Origin: Neoscytalidium dimidiatum
Lineage: Eukaryota > Ascomycota > Dothideomycetes > Botryosphaeriales > Botryosphaeriaceae
DNA: 64,000 nt
Assembly: GCA_037367355.1 (NCBI GenBank)
Contig: CM074699.1
Coordinates: forward strand, 868,001-932,000
Direction of reading: 5' to 3'
Shown here: one piece after another, positions 46,307 to 58,447 of the stretch
Position numbering within the stretch: the first letter of the stretch is position 1
Layout of the letters: every line of letters begins with the position of its first letter
Program-made: the position numbers and the translations under genes
The notes under the pieces: generated by a model
The model's input: only the letters and a program-made list of their open reading frames with translations
Database searches by the model: none
Told to the model about the DNA's origin: nothing

Positions 46307-47587
46307 CTATAATAGTGGATATGTCAGGTGAATGTGAGACGAACTGCCTAGATCGTTAGAGGTTAATTTCGTTATCGATAACGGTAGTAGGTGAAGGGAG
46401 GCGAGGAATCTCCAAGAGTATGCGGATTAAGACCGGTACCTCGGAGGAAAACCACCCGTCCCCTCTAGGACGAAGGGTCCTTCTAAGTAGACATTAGTAA
46501 GGTCGTTGATCACTATCATGCTCATGGTGATAAGGGTCGAGACTGTGGGTTGAGCTACAATAGTATGAATATTCTTGTAGAATACATATAAGCGTAAGTA
46601 GTTGGGACAGTAATAGTAATGGAAAGAGCAGCAGGTTCAACGGACGCAGATGCTCTCGCAGCACCCACAGCTTCCAAAACAAGTATATGTAAAGAACACA
46701 GACATGGTTGCCGAAATGAAAACATACGACGCCGGCCCGGGCTGATTACAGCGCAGGCTTAGAGACACCAAAATCATCTAACAGTAGTTCTTTCTAGCTC
46801 TGCACTCACATCTTCTTGTTATCCGAGGGTAGTTCTTGTACCCAACAAGCAGCAATATCACGTAAGATGCGCAATATGCAAACAAGGAGACAAGAAACCG
46901 ACGAGAAAGGATGCTTTTTTTTTTTTTGATCACCACTTCATAAAAGAAATTCTTTACAGTTATCAAATGTAACTTGGCTGCTTGACTCTTGAAGAGCAAA
47001 GGAACTCTCCATGCCCGGGTTGGTGAACTACCCGCGATTCTGGAGAAAACATATTCTCGGATTCTTACATTCACGTGATCATCTCTCCGCTTTCCGCCAA
47101 AAAATCAATCGCATTATGCCCCAGTCCTCTCGGCGTGTCTGCCATTCAAATATCTCACTGCGTATGAGACTTGCCAATTTCAGCTCGAGCTCCGCTTTCT
47201 CCGCCCGAAGCTAAGGAAACAGATCACCATGTCTGTCTAGAGGACCATGCGAAACGATGACCGCACACCACTAGAGGAAGTTCACATCCGCAAGTATTGA
47301 TTTCATGCAATTTCTACGCATGATTGGGGTACTTTGCTCGCGTGGAAGTACGAGTGCGGCGCGTGCATGCATGCATGAAGTAAGCGAGGCTGGAGGAACT
47401 TTAATGGGTTTATTGATTGCGGCAAAGCAAGCGGTGCGGCACATGCGGCATAGTCCAACATGGACTTGAGATGAAAAAATTTTGTCATGTATAGCGTGCA
47501 TTCCAGTATCTCACGAAGTTGCTCCCACACCAAGAAAGAGCCGTCCTTCCAAGCGTCGTCCTCTCTGGCCGAAGTACTCGATCCACC
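46307..47587. other. Intergenic, no gene seen
   Basis: AT-leaning sequence with a T-homopolymer near 46915-46926. The first exon of the F-box-like segment may lie here, but no start or donor stands out. Confidence 0.4.
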
Positions 47588-48079
47588 ATGCGCGACATAC
47601 TACCCATCATCTTTGCCCTAAGCGCTGGAGCATACTCTCATCTTGGTACGTCTCAAGGAACATCAGTGCCCCCAATCATCTCTCTGAAACTCCACACGTT
47701 CCCTTACTTCCCTGACCAAAGTAAAAAACCAGCGAGTCAACGTCCGCAAGACACTTCTCCTCCTATCCTCCCAACCGCACAGACCGAGCACACCGAGTCC
47801 TCCGTCGGCGTGATCCCCATCCCTACCCTTCTCGCCGTTCCGACTGAGCTCGCCGGATCCGCTGTTGGCAAGATCCCGGCCCCGGCGCTTGCCGCCCTCC
47901 TTCTCGAAAACACCGAGGCGTCTGTTGGCGAAGTTCCTTTGCCCACAGCCACTGCCGTCCAGACCGAGCATCCGGAACAGCCGGTGGGCACGCTCGTGCC
48001 GCCGGCGCCGCCGAATAATAGGGTCCGGAGCGAGAAGGGGAAGCGGAGGGCGGCTGTCAAGGCCGACCAGGGAGCTTGA
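47588..48079 (+). CDS. Small secreted protein with four 20-residue tandem repeats
   Basis: A single exon of 163 residues. The ATG at 47588 opens a signal peptide (MRDILPIIFALSAGAYS); the in-frame upstream ATG at 47519 would bury it, so I prefer 47588. After a Ser/Pro-rich stretch come four repeats of exactly 20 residues (60 bases each, 47782-48021), sharing TE at the start, VG at positions 8-9 and a following Ile/Val/Leu with Pro. The third repeat begins LE instead of TE. The tail is basic (RSEKGKRRAAVK). There are no cysteines in the repeats and no GPI-like end. Repeat-rich secreted proteins are common among fungal wall proteins and effectors, but there is no direct clue to function. The minus-strand ORFs here are shadows that share the repeat period. 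Confidence 0.65.
   Translation: MRDILPIIFALSAGAYSHLGTSQGTSVPPIISLKLHTFPYFPDQSKKPASQRPQDTSPPILPTAQTEHTESSVGVIPIPTLLAVPTELAGSAVGKIPAPALAALLLENTEASVGEVPLPTATAVQTEHPEQPVGTLVPPAPPNNRVRSEKGKRRAAVKADQGA
47782..48021 (+). repeat. Four diverged 60-bp coding repeats
   Basis: Units at 47782-47841, 47842-47901, 47902-47961 and 47962-48021. The unit length is kept exactly while codons have drifted, and the protein pattern (VG, then I/V/L and P) is better kept than the DNA, which suggests selection on the protein. Confidence 0.75.
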
Positions 48080-48901
48080 ATAAGATTGCATCTTTTTTGA
48101 TAGGCGAGTCTTTTGCCCGGAGGAATCTCCGAATACAGCTGCGCTTTTTCTGAAAAAGAGCTGGTGATGTTCAGTCGAGCACATCATATGTTCGTTTTCG
48201 ATGTCGTGATTGACTGCTACCCAACGAACCACCTCCATTGCTGCCCGCAGAAAAAGTCATATGCCAGGGCAGGTGAACCGTGAAGAGCACTCGGGCACAC
48301 GGCAGGGGGAACAGAGGCCAGCGGCCGAGAACCACAATAAAAGCTTTCTCGTGAACACTTCTCTCGCTTCGAAACTCCCCCTCGGCGATCCTGTTCCCCG
48401 TTGCGGCAAGCCCGGGCAGACGGACCGAGCGGGCCGAAACAGGACGCGCAACAACTGTGGGGTGCGGCACCCTTCCAGCATTCTCCGAGAGGGCGAGATC
48501 GCCCTGTCACCCTCCGTCCAGTGATCAACTGCACCTGACAGCCGAAAAGAAGAAAAAAAAATCCAAGTTTCCCATCTCGGCATATGAGCCGCACCCACCG
48601 CCATGTGATCACCCGGCACCAGCACCCATGCCCGCGCACGTGGAACAAACGATGTCATAATGCAATGTACTTGTAGTTGATGTATGTATATGTAAATATG
48701 TACAGGGGAATGATATACTCTTAAGGTATGTACGTCAAATCTTGTCTAGCATCTAGCGAGCGTGTCTTACCTCTACCTTGTCTTTCTCTCTCTCTCTCCA
48801 TCTGTCCTCTAAAGCGACGGTACCAGCCCCGGTCACATCCCTCTGCATGGACTCCACCACTTCTGCAAAACCCCGGTTCTATCAACAGAGACATGATTCA
48901 T
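48080..48901. other. Intergenic between convergent genes
   Basis: 3' flanks of the repeat protein and the chitinase. An A-rich run lies near 48550 and a CT microsatellite near 48780-48800. No gene seen. Confidence 0.5.
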
Positions 48902-50539
48902 TTATTCGTTCGGCATGCCCGCCTTCAGGTTGTCGTACTGGGAGTCAGGGTAGTCCAGATTGTTCTGGCTCTGCTCCGCCAGGCTGCCGTCGGCGCCGTT
49001 CATCGTCGTCCAAACCTGTGCACTATTAGCAACGGCCCCCTACATTTTCGCTCATGCTATCATGCACTGCTTGAGCAAAGTACACATGGACCGTTGACTC
49101 ACATTGCTAATGATGCTCTGATCGGTGCCGTTCTTGTCGCCGGACGACTCCCACCACATGGCACCGCCGAGGGTCTTGTTCTGGATGTATCCGACTTTCG
49201 TCTTGGCCATATCGACCGTATCGTAGGAGACCATCGTGCGCGCGGACGAGTCGTAGCTGTAGCTGGCACCGGCCTCTTCGTCGTATTCCTCCGTAGCGCC
49301 AGGGCGAGGCAGGGCCTGTTACAACAAAGGTCAGCAAGCATCCTCAATCACACTCAAAGCCAGGTAAAGGGAATAAAAAAAGAGGTCAAGTCGGCGTCGG
49401 AGGGAGGACTGACCTTGTAATCCCAAATCCCATTCTCCCAGCTCCCGTCCCCGATGCCGCTGTAGTTCGTCCCGGGGCCATCCGTATTCTGGAACGCGCG
49501 GCCGTACAGCGGCATGCCCAGCACCATCTTGCTGTTGGAGATGCCGTTCGACGTGTAGTACGTGATGGCCTGGTCGGTGTTGAAGGGCGTGGCGTCCGGG
49601 TTCGAGGTGCTGGGGTACAGGTTTGCCTGGTGGCCGGCCTTGGTGTCCCAGCTGCCGGCGTAGTCGTAGGCCATGAGGTTGATGAAGTCGAGGTAGGGCT
49701 CCATCTCGCTCAGGCGTAGCTTCTCGTAGTTGGTGGGGCCAGCCGGCGCGGCGATGGTGAGCAGGAACGTCGGCCGCGTGTACCCCTTGGCCGCCAGGCT
49801 GTCGGCGTAAGCGTCCAGCTGCTGCCGCGTCACTTGCAGGAGCGAGACGAAGTTCTGCGCTTCCGTATCGTCCGCCGGGTACTCCCAGTCGATGTCCAGC
49901 CCGTCGAAGCCCAGGTCCTTGACCAGCTGGACGGCGGTAGAGGCGAAGTTAGCGCGGCCCTCGGCAGTTGCGGCCGCCGGAGCAAAGTTGGAGCTGTAGG
50001 TCCAGCCGCCGATAGAGAGGAGGGTCTTGAAGTTGCGGTTCTTTTTCTTCAGGAGGTACAGCTGCTTGACACACCCGTAGACGTTGTTGCCCACATCGTT
50101 CCAGGAGTCGGTGGAATAGTGTTTTTCGATGTCGGCCCAGCTATCCGTCATGTATACCTCGCCAGTCTCCGGACGGACGTTGGCAAAGGAGTAGAGGACA
50201 TGAGTCAACTGGTTGAGAGGCAAGTCTTGAGGGTTGTGCTGACGGCCGTAGATAGCCTGCGGGGTATTAGTACATAGGTCTTCCCGCAGGAGGAGATATC
50301 TCGGGTGTACTTACCCAGTTGACATAGTACACGACGCTTCGGTATCCGCCTCCGCTGCCCACGGTTGTTGAGGGTTCTGTGCCAGTGGTGGAGTTCGTGG
50401 CAGGAGTGGTTGATTCGCAGGCATCGTCTTGCTGTATCTGGACAGGAGAAGCTCCGGCAGGGGTCAAACTTGTAGACAGTAAGAGTACTGCGGCCGCTGC
50501 GCTGGAGGCAGCGGCAGAGGTAATGGTCGACCAGCGCAT
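48902..50539 (-). CDS. Secreted GH18 chitinase
   Basis: Four exons, 50539-50315, 50256-49414, 49315-49103 and 49015-48902, with introns of 58, 97 and 87 nt, all phase 0, give 464 residues. The ATG at 50539 opens a signal peptide ([20 protein letters not shown]), followed by a Thr/Ser-rich linker. The catalytic TIM barrel starts at [10 protein letters not shown], continues with SIGGW (156-160), and has the active-site signature [11 protein letters not shown] with proton donor E200. [15 protein letters not shown] and GGAMWWESS follow in order. This is the fungal class V endochitinase layout (ech42/ChiB1-like) without a chitin-binding module. It cleaves chitin, in wall turnover, nutrition or attack on other fungi. 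Intron 1 has a classic TACTAAT-type branch. A TATA box lies about 80 bases upstream. Confidence 0.94.
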
Positions 50540-50617
50540 TGTCACGAGTGTTGGTGCAAAAGTGATCCGTCAAAGCTCAGCTCGAACTGATTCAATGCGG
50601 CGGAAAGGCTGAAGGGG

Positions 50618-50624
50618 ATATATA
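50618..50624 (-). promoter_or_regulatory. TATA box of the chitinase gene
   Basis: TATATAT-type sequence about 80 bases before the start codon at 50539 on the minus strand. Confidence 0.5.
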
Positions 50625-52828
50625 GGTGCTGGCAGAGCCAGCAGACGTCAACGACAGCCATGCTGAAGGGCGGCCCCGACTAGGCATCGCGTCGTGTGGA
50701 CAAAGTGGCAGGTCAGTCGGGCGGTTGGTATCTGTTTACTACGCCACTTAATACCACTCCTGGAAGTAACGTGTCTTTGGTCCTGGGCTGGTGAACAAGG
50801 CGACGGGCGGCCTGTGCAAGCGTCTTTCAGGACATGTTGAGACTTCAGTCAGAAGGGCCCAGCTGGGGCGATAAGGAAGGGGGCCGGCCGTCGGTGGTGG
50901 GCGGTGGGTGGTCGAAGGCGGCATGGAGGGCGGTGATTTTAGGCGGGGCGTGTTGGAGCGTGTTTGGGCGGGCCGATTCGCAGCGAGGTCAGATGGATGT
51001 GGCTCCCTGAGGCGCAGGCCGGCGAGCTGCCCTTCCTGGCGAAGGGCCTGGCAGTCATGTTCTTCAGCGTTACATTCCTAGCTCTTCTAGCAGCAATACC
51101 CCTACCCCGCCGAGGTGCTGAGGCTCCAATCACGCCGCGCCGCCCTCTTGCCGAGATGTCGCAGGCCGAACACCACCACCACGGCCCTTATCGAACTGCT
51201 GTCCCTGCATCAGCCGACTACCGCAGCATGCTGGTGAGAAGCCTGGCGACTTCGGCGCTTTTTCCACACTGGCCGGTATAGATACCAGCGCCGTGCCGAA
51301 CTGACGTGCTCGCGTGGCCTGGCCGTCACCTTCCGTGGCCTCGGTGATAACGCCGTCGCCCTCGTCCTGGGTCTCTGCGAGATTTGCATGCGCTTCGACT
51401 GCGTGCGCACGGTCATCTGCGCTGTCACGTTGGCGAGTGGAGGCGGCCGTGTAGTCGAGAGCGTGAGGCGGGAGATGCGAATGGTTTGTTGGTGGAGAAA
51501 GAGAGGCCTGGAAAGCTGATGATCGAGCGCGAATTGCGGGGTGGCATCGTATCGCAGCCACCACCTATCGATAACGAAGCGCCACGCTGCCGCCCTATAG
51601 GAGGGGCGCCCCGCCACTGCGAGGTCCATTTGTACCTGAACACTGAATTTTGCTCTTTAGATGGGGCAGTCTCCAGAAGTATGACATCATAAGAAAGAAT
51701 GGCCTTCAGATGGCCTGCCACCACCCAGCCTTCCACAACGTCTGTACCGAAGCCTTGTGGTCATAGAATCTCCCAAACGGGAGAGAAAGGATTCTGCAGG
51801 GCGACGTTCACGTTAGCGACCTCCTGCCTATGACCAAATCATGTCGGAAAGTTGTCATGCAAAGAACAGGCGCTGTTTGCCAGTTGGCAGGCACATATCG
51901 CTTAGAATCGTCGGCTTGTCTAATGAAGAAATGCAATGTCCGCGGCAGCTGTCGCTGTAGCCAATCGGAAATGGAGCCCGGATATACCGTCATTGGGCCT
52001 GGAAGGGAAGCTAAACCAAAGACAGGTGGCAATCACCGGGAAGATAAAAGCCAGGGTCTCCGGTACTTCGGATATATATCAGATGAGGAGATGTAACGTT
52101 CATGTGCATTGCTTCTTCATGACCACGCTACGCAATGATAACGCAAGTCGCGAAAAAAAGAAATTGAGTGTTGGAAAGATCCCGATTCCTCTTCCGATTC
52201 CTCTGCCTTGTATCCTATGATGAAGTAACCTTCCCAATAATGCAAATCCACTTATTTAAAGAAGGTTGCTTTGCAGCTCCGGACGAACTTCAATATTCCC
52301 CGACCAATCGATCTACATGTTCCCCTGTAAATCATATGTCGATCCTCCGTTCCTTGCTCAGGAACAGTATCTTCCGCTTCAAATCTATCATGCGCCGCAA
52401 CACTGACAGTGTTTCCAGCCAGTCAAACCCTTGGGGAAAGTTTTCGGGAGATGTGCAGCTGCATTGGGAACCGCCAACGGAGACCAGAAAGGAATAACAA
52501 CTGTGGTCTCCTCACTGACGCGAAATGAAATCCATGGACCTTATCAACGTTTCTCCACTTTGGTCGTTGCTTTTTTATATGCCCCAGTCTCTTCGCTTGT
52601 AACCCTGATGACACCCTAAATCTACACAACATAATCAAAGCCCCAGAGCAGCCCATTCCTGCAATTCCTCAGCAGTCCTCTTTTTCCCTTAGATACTAAC
52701 TTCTCTTCCCTCAAGTTATTGAGATCCTATCTCGTTGAGTCAGTCGTTTGAGCGTTTTCCCGACTCGTCACCGAATTATCTTCGTTCTTACAGAGACAAG
52801 ACTTGGCAAGCCCCCAATAAAAAAAGGA

Positions 52829-52873
<45 letters not shown>

Positions 52874-53300
52874 AAAGAAATATTTCACTTTTATAAAACC
52901 ACTGCTTCACAAGTCTGTTCTATTGCCCTTGTGTTTTCCAATAGCGGACTCTCTACAGGCATCCGCACAATCTCTCTTCAGACCGCAAGTTGAACCCTTG
53001 TCTTTCACAGTTTAAGGCTCTCGTTATCGACTTTCCAAGTCCTTGAGGATCTAGTTGTGATGTACCACTGGCAAGGATTTCACTGTCGTCAGGTACTTGT
53101 TTGGCGAGAACACCTTCAGCAGAAGTGAGATGGCGTCAAATGTTTGCAAAGCCACATCCACCTCGTGCTAAGAAGCGTTCACTTGTGCATGAGTCTCGAC
53201 ACTCGTACAGGGTTATCAGATATGACCGAAAAACATCAGCCGCACCGACAAACCCCGCAACAAGCGGCAAGAACTAAACCACATACGCCCCCCGCTCCTC
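50625..53300. other. Intergenic, no gene seen
   Basis: ORFs at 51130-51736 and 52168-52497 are open by composition only. I found no domain, signal peptide or consistent splice pair. Confidence 0.5.
52829..52871. repeat. (CA)n-(GA)n compound microsatellite
   Basis: A short CA run passes directly into an uninterrupted GA run. Confidence 0.9.
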
Positions 53301-55815
53301 TCAGTCGGCCAGCCCATATAACGGTTTCAGCGTTCGCCACGCCCACCTCGCCGCCCCATCGACCCTTCTCATATCGTCCAGCCAATCCAGCATTACCCTA
53401 ACGCTCTCCTCGACCCTCCCCCTTCCCAGCCTCTTCTCGCACACGTGCCACAAGCTTTCATTTTCTCGCACAGCCCTCAGCACGAGCAGGAACATCAGGA
53501 AACTCTGCGTCCACACAAAAATATTCGACACGAGTCTTTTCTTGTCGCAGATCGGCGGATACGCGACGGGCCACTGCAACATGCTATCGATCGCGATGAC
53601 GAAGCCTTCCAGTATCTCCGGCGACAGGGTGAACGGGGCGTTGCCGCTGCCAGCGGGCGCGTGCAGGGCCTTCCAAACGCAGGGGCGGTAGATCATGAAG
53701 CGGGCGTAGTAATAGCGGCAGCGGAGCTGTGAGAGGGCGATGTCGACGTGGACGAGCGGCGGGGCGGTGCTGTTACTGCCGTTGGTATCGTTGACGGTCG
53801 CGGCGGCCGGCGTGTTGACGTGGCAGTCGGCGCGGTTGGCGTCGTCCCAGGACAGGTCGCGCGGCAGCAGCGCGCGCCAGGTGCTCAGCTGCCGCGAAAG
53901 CTCGCCGATGATGAGGCTTTGGTGCGCCTTCTCGCCTTCTTTGCGGCCCATGTCCGTTGCTGGCACGTGGAGAATCAGCGGAGAAGTATGTATGTGCACT
54001 GTGGCCCGGCTGTCTACTTACGGTCGTGTAGTTCCTCGATGATCCGGTAGATCAGGCGGCGGATGGACACCATGCTGAGGAAGTTGTACTGGTATTTCCT
54101 CTCAACGTTGGGCTCGCCTCCATAGTCGAAGTGGTGGTCGAAGTCGGGGAGGGCGATGGAGTCCTCCAAGTTTGCTATGTCTGTGCGAGGGAGGTTCAGA
54201 TCGAGATAGTACCAGCTGTAGTAGATCAGTATGTTGAAATAGCGGCGAGGGTCCTCACGCTTTCCTACGATTCTATTACTTGGCATACCCAGAAGGTTCG
54301 CCTGATCAAGTCGAGTCCATGGTCATCCCAGTGGCTCTCAAATCTAAGTAATTTATCAGTTTCTAATTATCTTCAGACTAATCTCACCACGCTTACCGCA
54401 AAATTGCTCTCAACGAGTCAGAGGCTGTCACCGATGCCCGCCAAAAGTCCTAGGTTGAACATGTCAGCGTTATGCAAGGTATCAATCTCTAAGAGGCTTA
54501 CCGTATGTCGTGAACAAGATTCAAAATATATTCTTGAAGGGCTCATCAGTACTCAACGGGGCACAGTGATTCTTTCACTCAACTTACGCCATCAACAGCA
54601 TTGCCTGAGAGTTTTCCAATGAACATGAGCTCAATCCGAACCCCACCCTTCTCCTTGCCTCATTAAACAACTGCAGCGCTGGTGGGGTTGTTGCCGTTCC
54701 ACCACGGATGCCGCTACCTTCAGCTATGGGTCTCCCATATGTGCCGTCATATGCTATCCCTCCCAGCGCGAAGACTAGCAAAGCAATCACGGACTTCAAA
54801 CATGCCATACCGAACCCGTGAGATTTCACCATGGGCAGAATATCCTTCATGAAATCCTCCCTCCCCAGGACTGGGTAAATCAAGTTGAACGAGCCGAAGT
54901 ACGCGTTGGCGTACAGCTCCATCAGCTCTGCAGACAGGTCAGGGAACACGCTACGGCTCTGCTCATCGCCGTCAGTGGCGACGTCCAGGGTGAAGCTGCG
55001 CGGCAGCGGGTCCGGCGGCAACGCGTGCGAGCTGCTCAGCACGCCCTGCTGGACCAGCCAGGCCGAGCCGCGACGCAGAACCTGCTCGAGGTCGGTCGCT
55101 GGCTCGCCGCCACCGCTTCTGATCAGAGCCTGGATCGACGGCCAGGGAAATACCGACAGCGCCCCCCGCAGGTCATGGCTTTCCGAGAAGTAGCTTGTGT
55201 AAGGTTGCCGCTGATCAGCACCACCGGCCCCGTCGGCCCCGTCGGCGTCGCCATAGGAGATTGATGAGGAACGAGAGGAAGAAGGCGGTCTTCCTTTGCG
55301 CTTGCTCTGCAGATGGTCGCTTTGTTTCTGTGTTGTTGCTGAATGCTGTTCCTGGCGCAGGATGTCTGGCCCAAGCTCCAAGATTCGGTCGACCTTTCCG
55401 TCTATACGTCTCACTGCTGCCAAGATCTCCGACTCTGTCTTATCTCTCCTGAAGGGTCACGTGATGGTATCGGTTAACACAAAAGGTATCCTTTGCAATG
55501 ATATCTCCACTCGGAACATGAGCAACCCTGATTGGATGGTGGGTGGGAAGGAGGGGGAAAACGGGGGTGGTGGGCGAAGAAAACTCACTTGGTCGGCCGC
55601 GGCTCGCGGTAGATGCAGATCAAGTTGAGCCGCTCGCACAGCCCGCATCTCGGGCGCCGCTCATCACAGCGGGTCTTCCTGGTGCGGCATGTCTCGCACG
55701 CCTGGGCTGCAACGTGCATGTGTCTTCGGCGGGCGCCTCCGTTAGCAGCGAGGCGGCCCGCGGCGCCGTCCCCCGGCGATCCCGACGATGACGTTTCGAA
55801 AGAGGACCTGCTCAT
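53301..55815 (-). CDS. Zn2Cys6 transcription factor with fungal-specific regulatory domain
   Basis: Seven exons on the minus strand: 55815-55589, 55448-54588, 54532-54502, 54449-54397, 54343-54269, 54215-54022 and 53959-53301. Introns of 140, 29-nt-exon-flanking 55, 52, 53, 53 and 62 nt fit in phase to 699 residues. The zinc cluster is C40-x2-C43-x6-C50-x6-C57-x2-C60-x6-C67, followed by a linker and a short helical dimerisation-like stretch (ILAAVRRIDGKVDRILEL). The middle domain runs through NLIYPVLGREDF, SLENSQAMLLM, the tiny third exon, RRTFWVCQVIES and LDLNLPRTDI, typical of the fungal transcription factor domain. The target is unknown. Exon 5 needs the GTAGGA donor at 54268; an earlier GTATGC donor is out of phase. 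No biosynthetic cluster lies beside it. Minus-strand neighbours are far away. Confidence 0.85.
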
Positions 55816-58447
55816 GGCACTTACTGAAGTATAGAGAGGCAAACTCCTCAGTAAGTAGGCAGAACGCCCCGCCAAATATTTAACGATGTGAGAAGGGTAA
55901 TCCTTCTTGTTGTGTCATAATGTCGTCGCCAGCCAGCCTCGTCTCATTAACCACGGAGTCGGTTCCGCGGCAGCATTTCGGCCATGTAAATGTGGGTGTA
56001 AAATGGGGCGCAGGTAAGCACCAATGATAAGCCTATTATTAGATAGTAAGCTGTTTGGAAATTTAGCTTGATAACTGACAGAGTGCACTGTGTATAGCTG
56101 TTTTTGCAGGCGTCACTTTTTCTAGAATATTCATCGACGGAACGGCTTAGCCAGGGAAAGCGAAGTCGGGGATGATCATCTCCCCCAAACACTTCGCCCC
56201 ACTTCATTGTTGCGACCCGCAAAGAAGTTCGAATACAATCGAAATGCGGAAAATAGGGCACGCAGACCAACTGAATCCCACTTTCCAGTATGAGTTCGGC
56301 ACTTTCGGCCCAAAAATCCCTACTGTGCTCTCGGTCGAACCGCCATTCCCTGCTCGGCTTTTTCCACACAACCGGTCCCCTGCACTGCTCTGGACTACCG
56401 ATATCTACTCCTTTCACCTTAACCTAGGAAATACATAGCTTAGAAATAGCTATTTTAACTTCCTCTGAGCTACGACTCCATCGACAAAAAGCTCACGAAC
56501 AATGAGCTGCCTACCTGAGCACCATCATTCCACCTAAAGCAAATCCTTTGATCAAAAGCCTCGCCAGCTACCCGAAGACCACATGGCTCTAACACCTCAG
56601 GAAGATATTCGCCGACTTTTTACACCGGCTTTTTGGGTATCTGACTAGTTGGTAATAGTACAAGAACGGCCCGAAATCTTCCCGGACAGGCTCTGCTATG
56701 GCGGCCGGTGTTTCCGTTACTTAGTGCAAGAGCGTGTCACAGTGCCACAAGATCGAATGCACCGGCTGATGCTCATCTTTGCAAGACGAGACCCATTTTT
56801 CTCAGCGTTGGCTCTCTGAACGGCAGTTCTCGAGACCTCATCGGCTCCCCGGGGCACAGCGAGCAAATCGTCGGTTCCGCTATGCGTCTAGACGCAGTAT
56901 ACAAAATCTGGAGAAAGGCCCAAGTGAGTGTGTCCTTGGTAATAATCAGTAAAAAGCGCTAATAATATCTCCCTGTAGTGGAATATAGAAAAATAAAAAC
57001 AGAATAAAATAGTCTTTGCTGCTATCCATGCCAAGTCGGAAGCCAAAATGCAGGGGATACCGTGAGTGGCTAGAATGTTTTGCTCGCCAAGTTCCCTTTC
57101 TCCCGAATGTCATTAGACCATGAAATACTAGATCGGAGGCGCTTCATAGGGGAGATGCTCCACAACTTGGTTGAGCTGGAATAGCCATGCTTCAGTATCG
57201 GAAAGTGCCTGGTAGACCTAAGGAATCTAAACATGGGTGTTGGCGTCCGTTGCCAGACTAATTTAGACCAGTGCTCATGCTCAACGCGTACATGGTAAAT
57301 ATGAACCGTTACGGAGCAAGTACACTGTCAAACGTTTGTGTTGGTCATCCAGCGCTCTTTTCCCAGCGTGAAACCTCTGATGCCGGGACGAACCCCCGGT
57401 ATTTCGAGAGTGCCGAATAAATTTGGCACGATATGGGCCGTATTGGGAATTTCTAACGAAGATTATACCATCCCGGTGCCTCCTTAGCGAGCTAAACATC
57501 CACGCCAGGAAATGGAAAAGTCTCCGAACTTCTGTGATCACCTATCTCCATTCTTCGGGTGGGGCCATGATGTCTCTGCATGGAATCGGGTTAGTAGTTC
57601 TTCCGAATCCTTCCTTTCAGAGAGAACCTTCCTCTGGATTCTTTCTTTATGAAATGTTTATGTGGCGGATGATGACCGGCGATTCTATCCTTACCGCCAG
57701 CTCCTAAAGATTTGAAATGTTCGAACTGATTTGGGATCGGCGAAATCGAGCGGAAATCGGGAACAAGACATCAAACACGAGGCATGAAGTAATGACTAAG
57801 CAATCACTGGTGAGAAAATGTGAAGAGTTGTTTTGCTGGCTGAGAGAAATGGAACAAAGCAAAGTACACAAAGTAGCAAAGATTTCTCAACTTTGCCTGC
57901 CTTATCACAGCTACCCGCCCCCCATGCAGATTGTCATTTCAAAGTGAAAAGGAGTCTTCGGAAGCTAGCCCGCAAAGCCACATATTACAGCCATTACGCA
58001 TCTCTCTCCATTTAAAATTGCCCAGGCCTTGCTTGTCCCTCTTGTGTCGCATTATAAACTCACCCTGGAAAAAGCCATGAACTTCGTAAGAAATGTCGTT
58101 AAGGTCGTCATCATGGGTGGTATCTTGAATGTCGCACCGCAGCAGTAAAGACTTTTTGGTGTTTTCAATCGAGATTCGCCAATCCCTGTGTGGAATATCG
58201 TGGACACGGATGAATCTTGGAGGAACGATCTCCGCGGTGCGGCAAACAAAACAGATCTAGTGGGACAGTCAAATTATACGGGCGCAAGCCGCTCCCCAGG
58301 TGGAGGCACACCAGTCGGACAATGGCAGCTCATGAATTCAGACCGACGTGATGGGCTCTCCCTAGGTCAGACGATCCTCGGTGGTATCAGCTTCGGCCAA
58401 CCACGATTGTTAATTGGTCGCTTGGTTGCACACATTCGTCGACTCGT
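55816..58447. other. Intergenic, no gene seen
   Basis: Upstream region of the Zn2Cys6 gene. A near-palindrome centred on TGATCA (GGGGATGATCATCTCCCC) at about 56167-56184 could be a regulator site. A 156-codon minus-strand frame (56417-55947) has no motif. From 56.4 to 58.4 kb only short ORFs occur. Confidence 0.45.

Noticed and set aside
47588..48079. Repeat protein as a ribosomally made cyclic peptide (dikaritin-type) precursor
   Set aside because: The repeats lack Lys-Arg processing sites, no UstY-type protein is seen, and the tyrosinase is 11 kb away with unrelated genes between.
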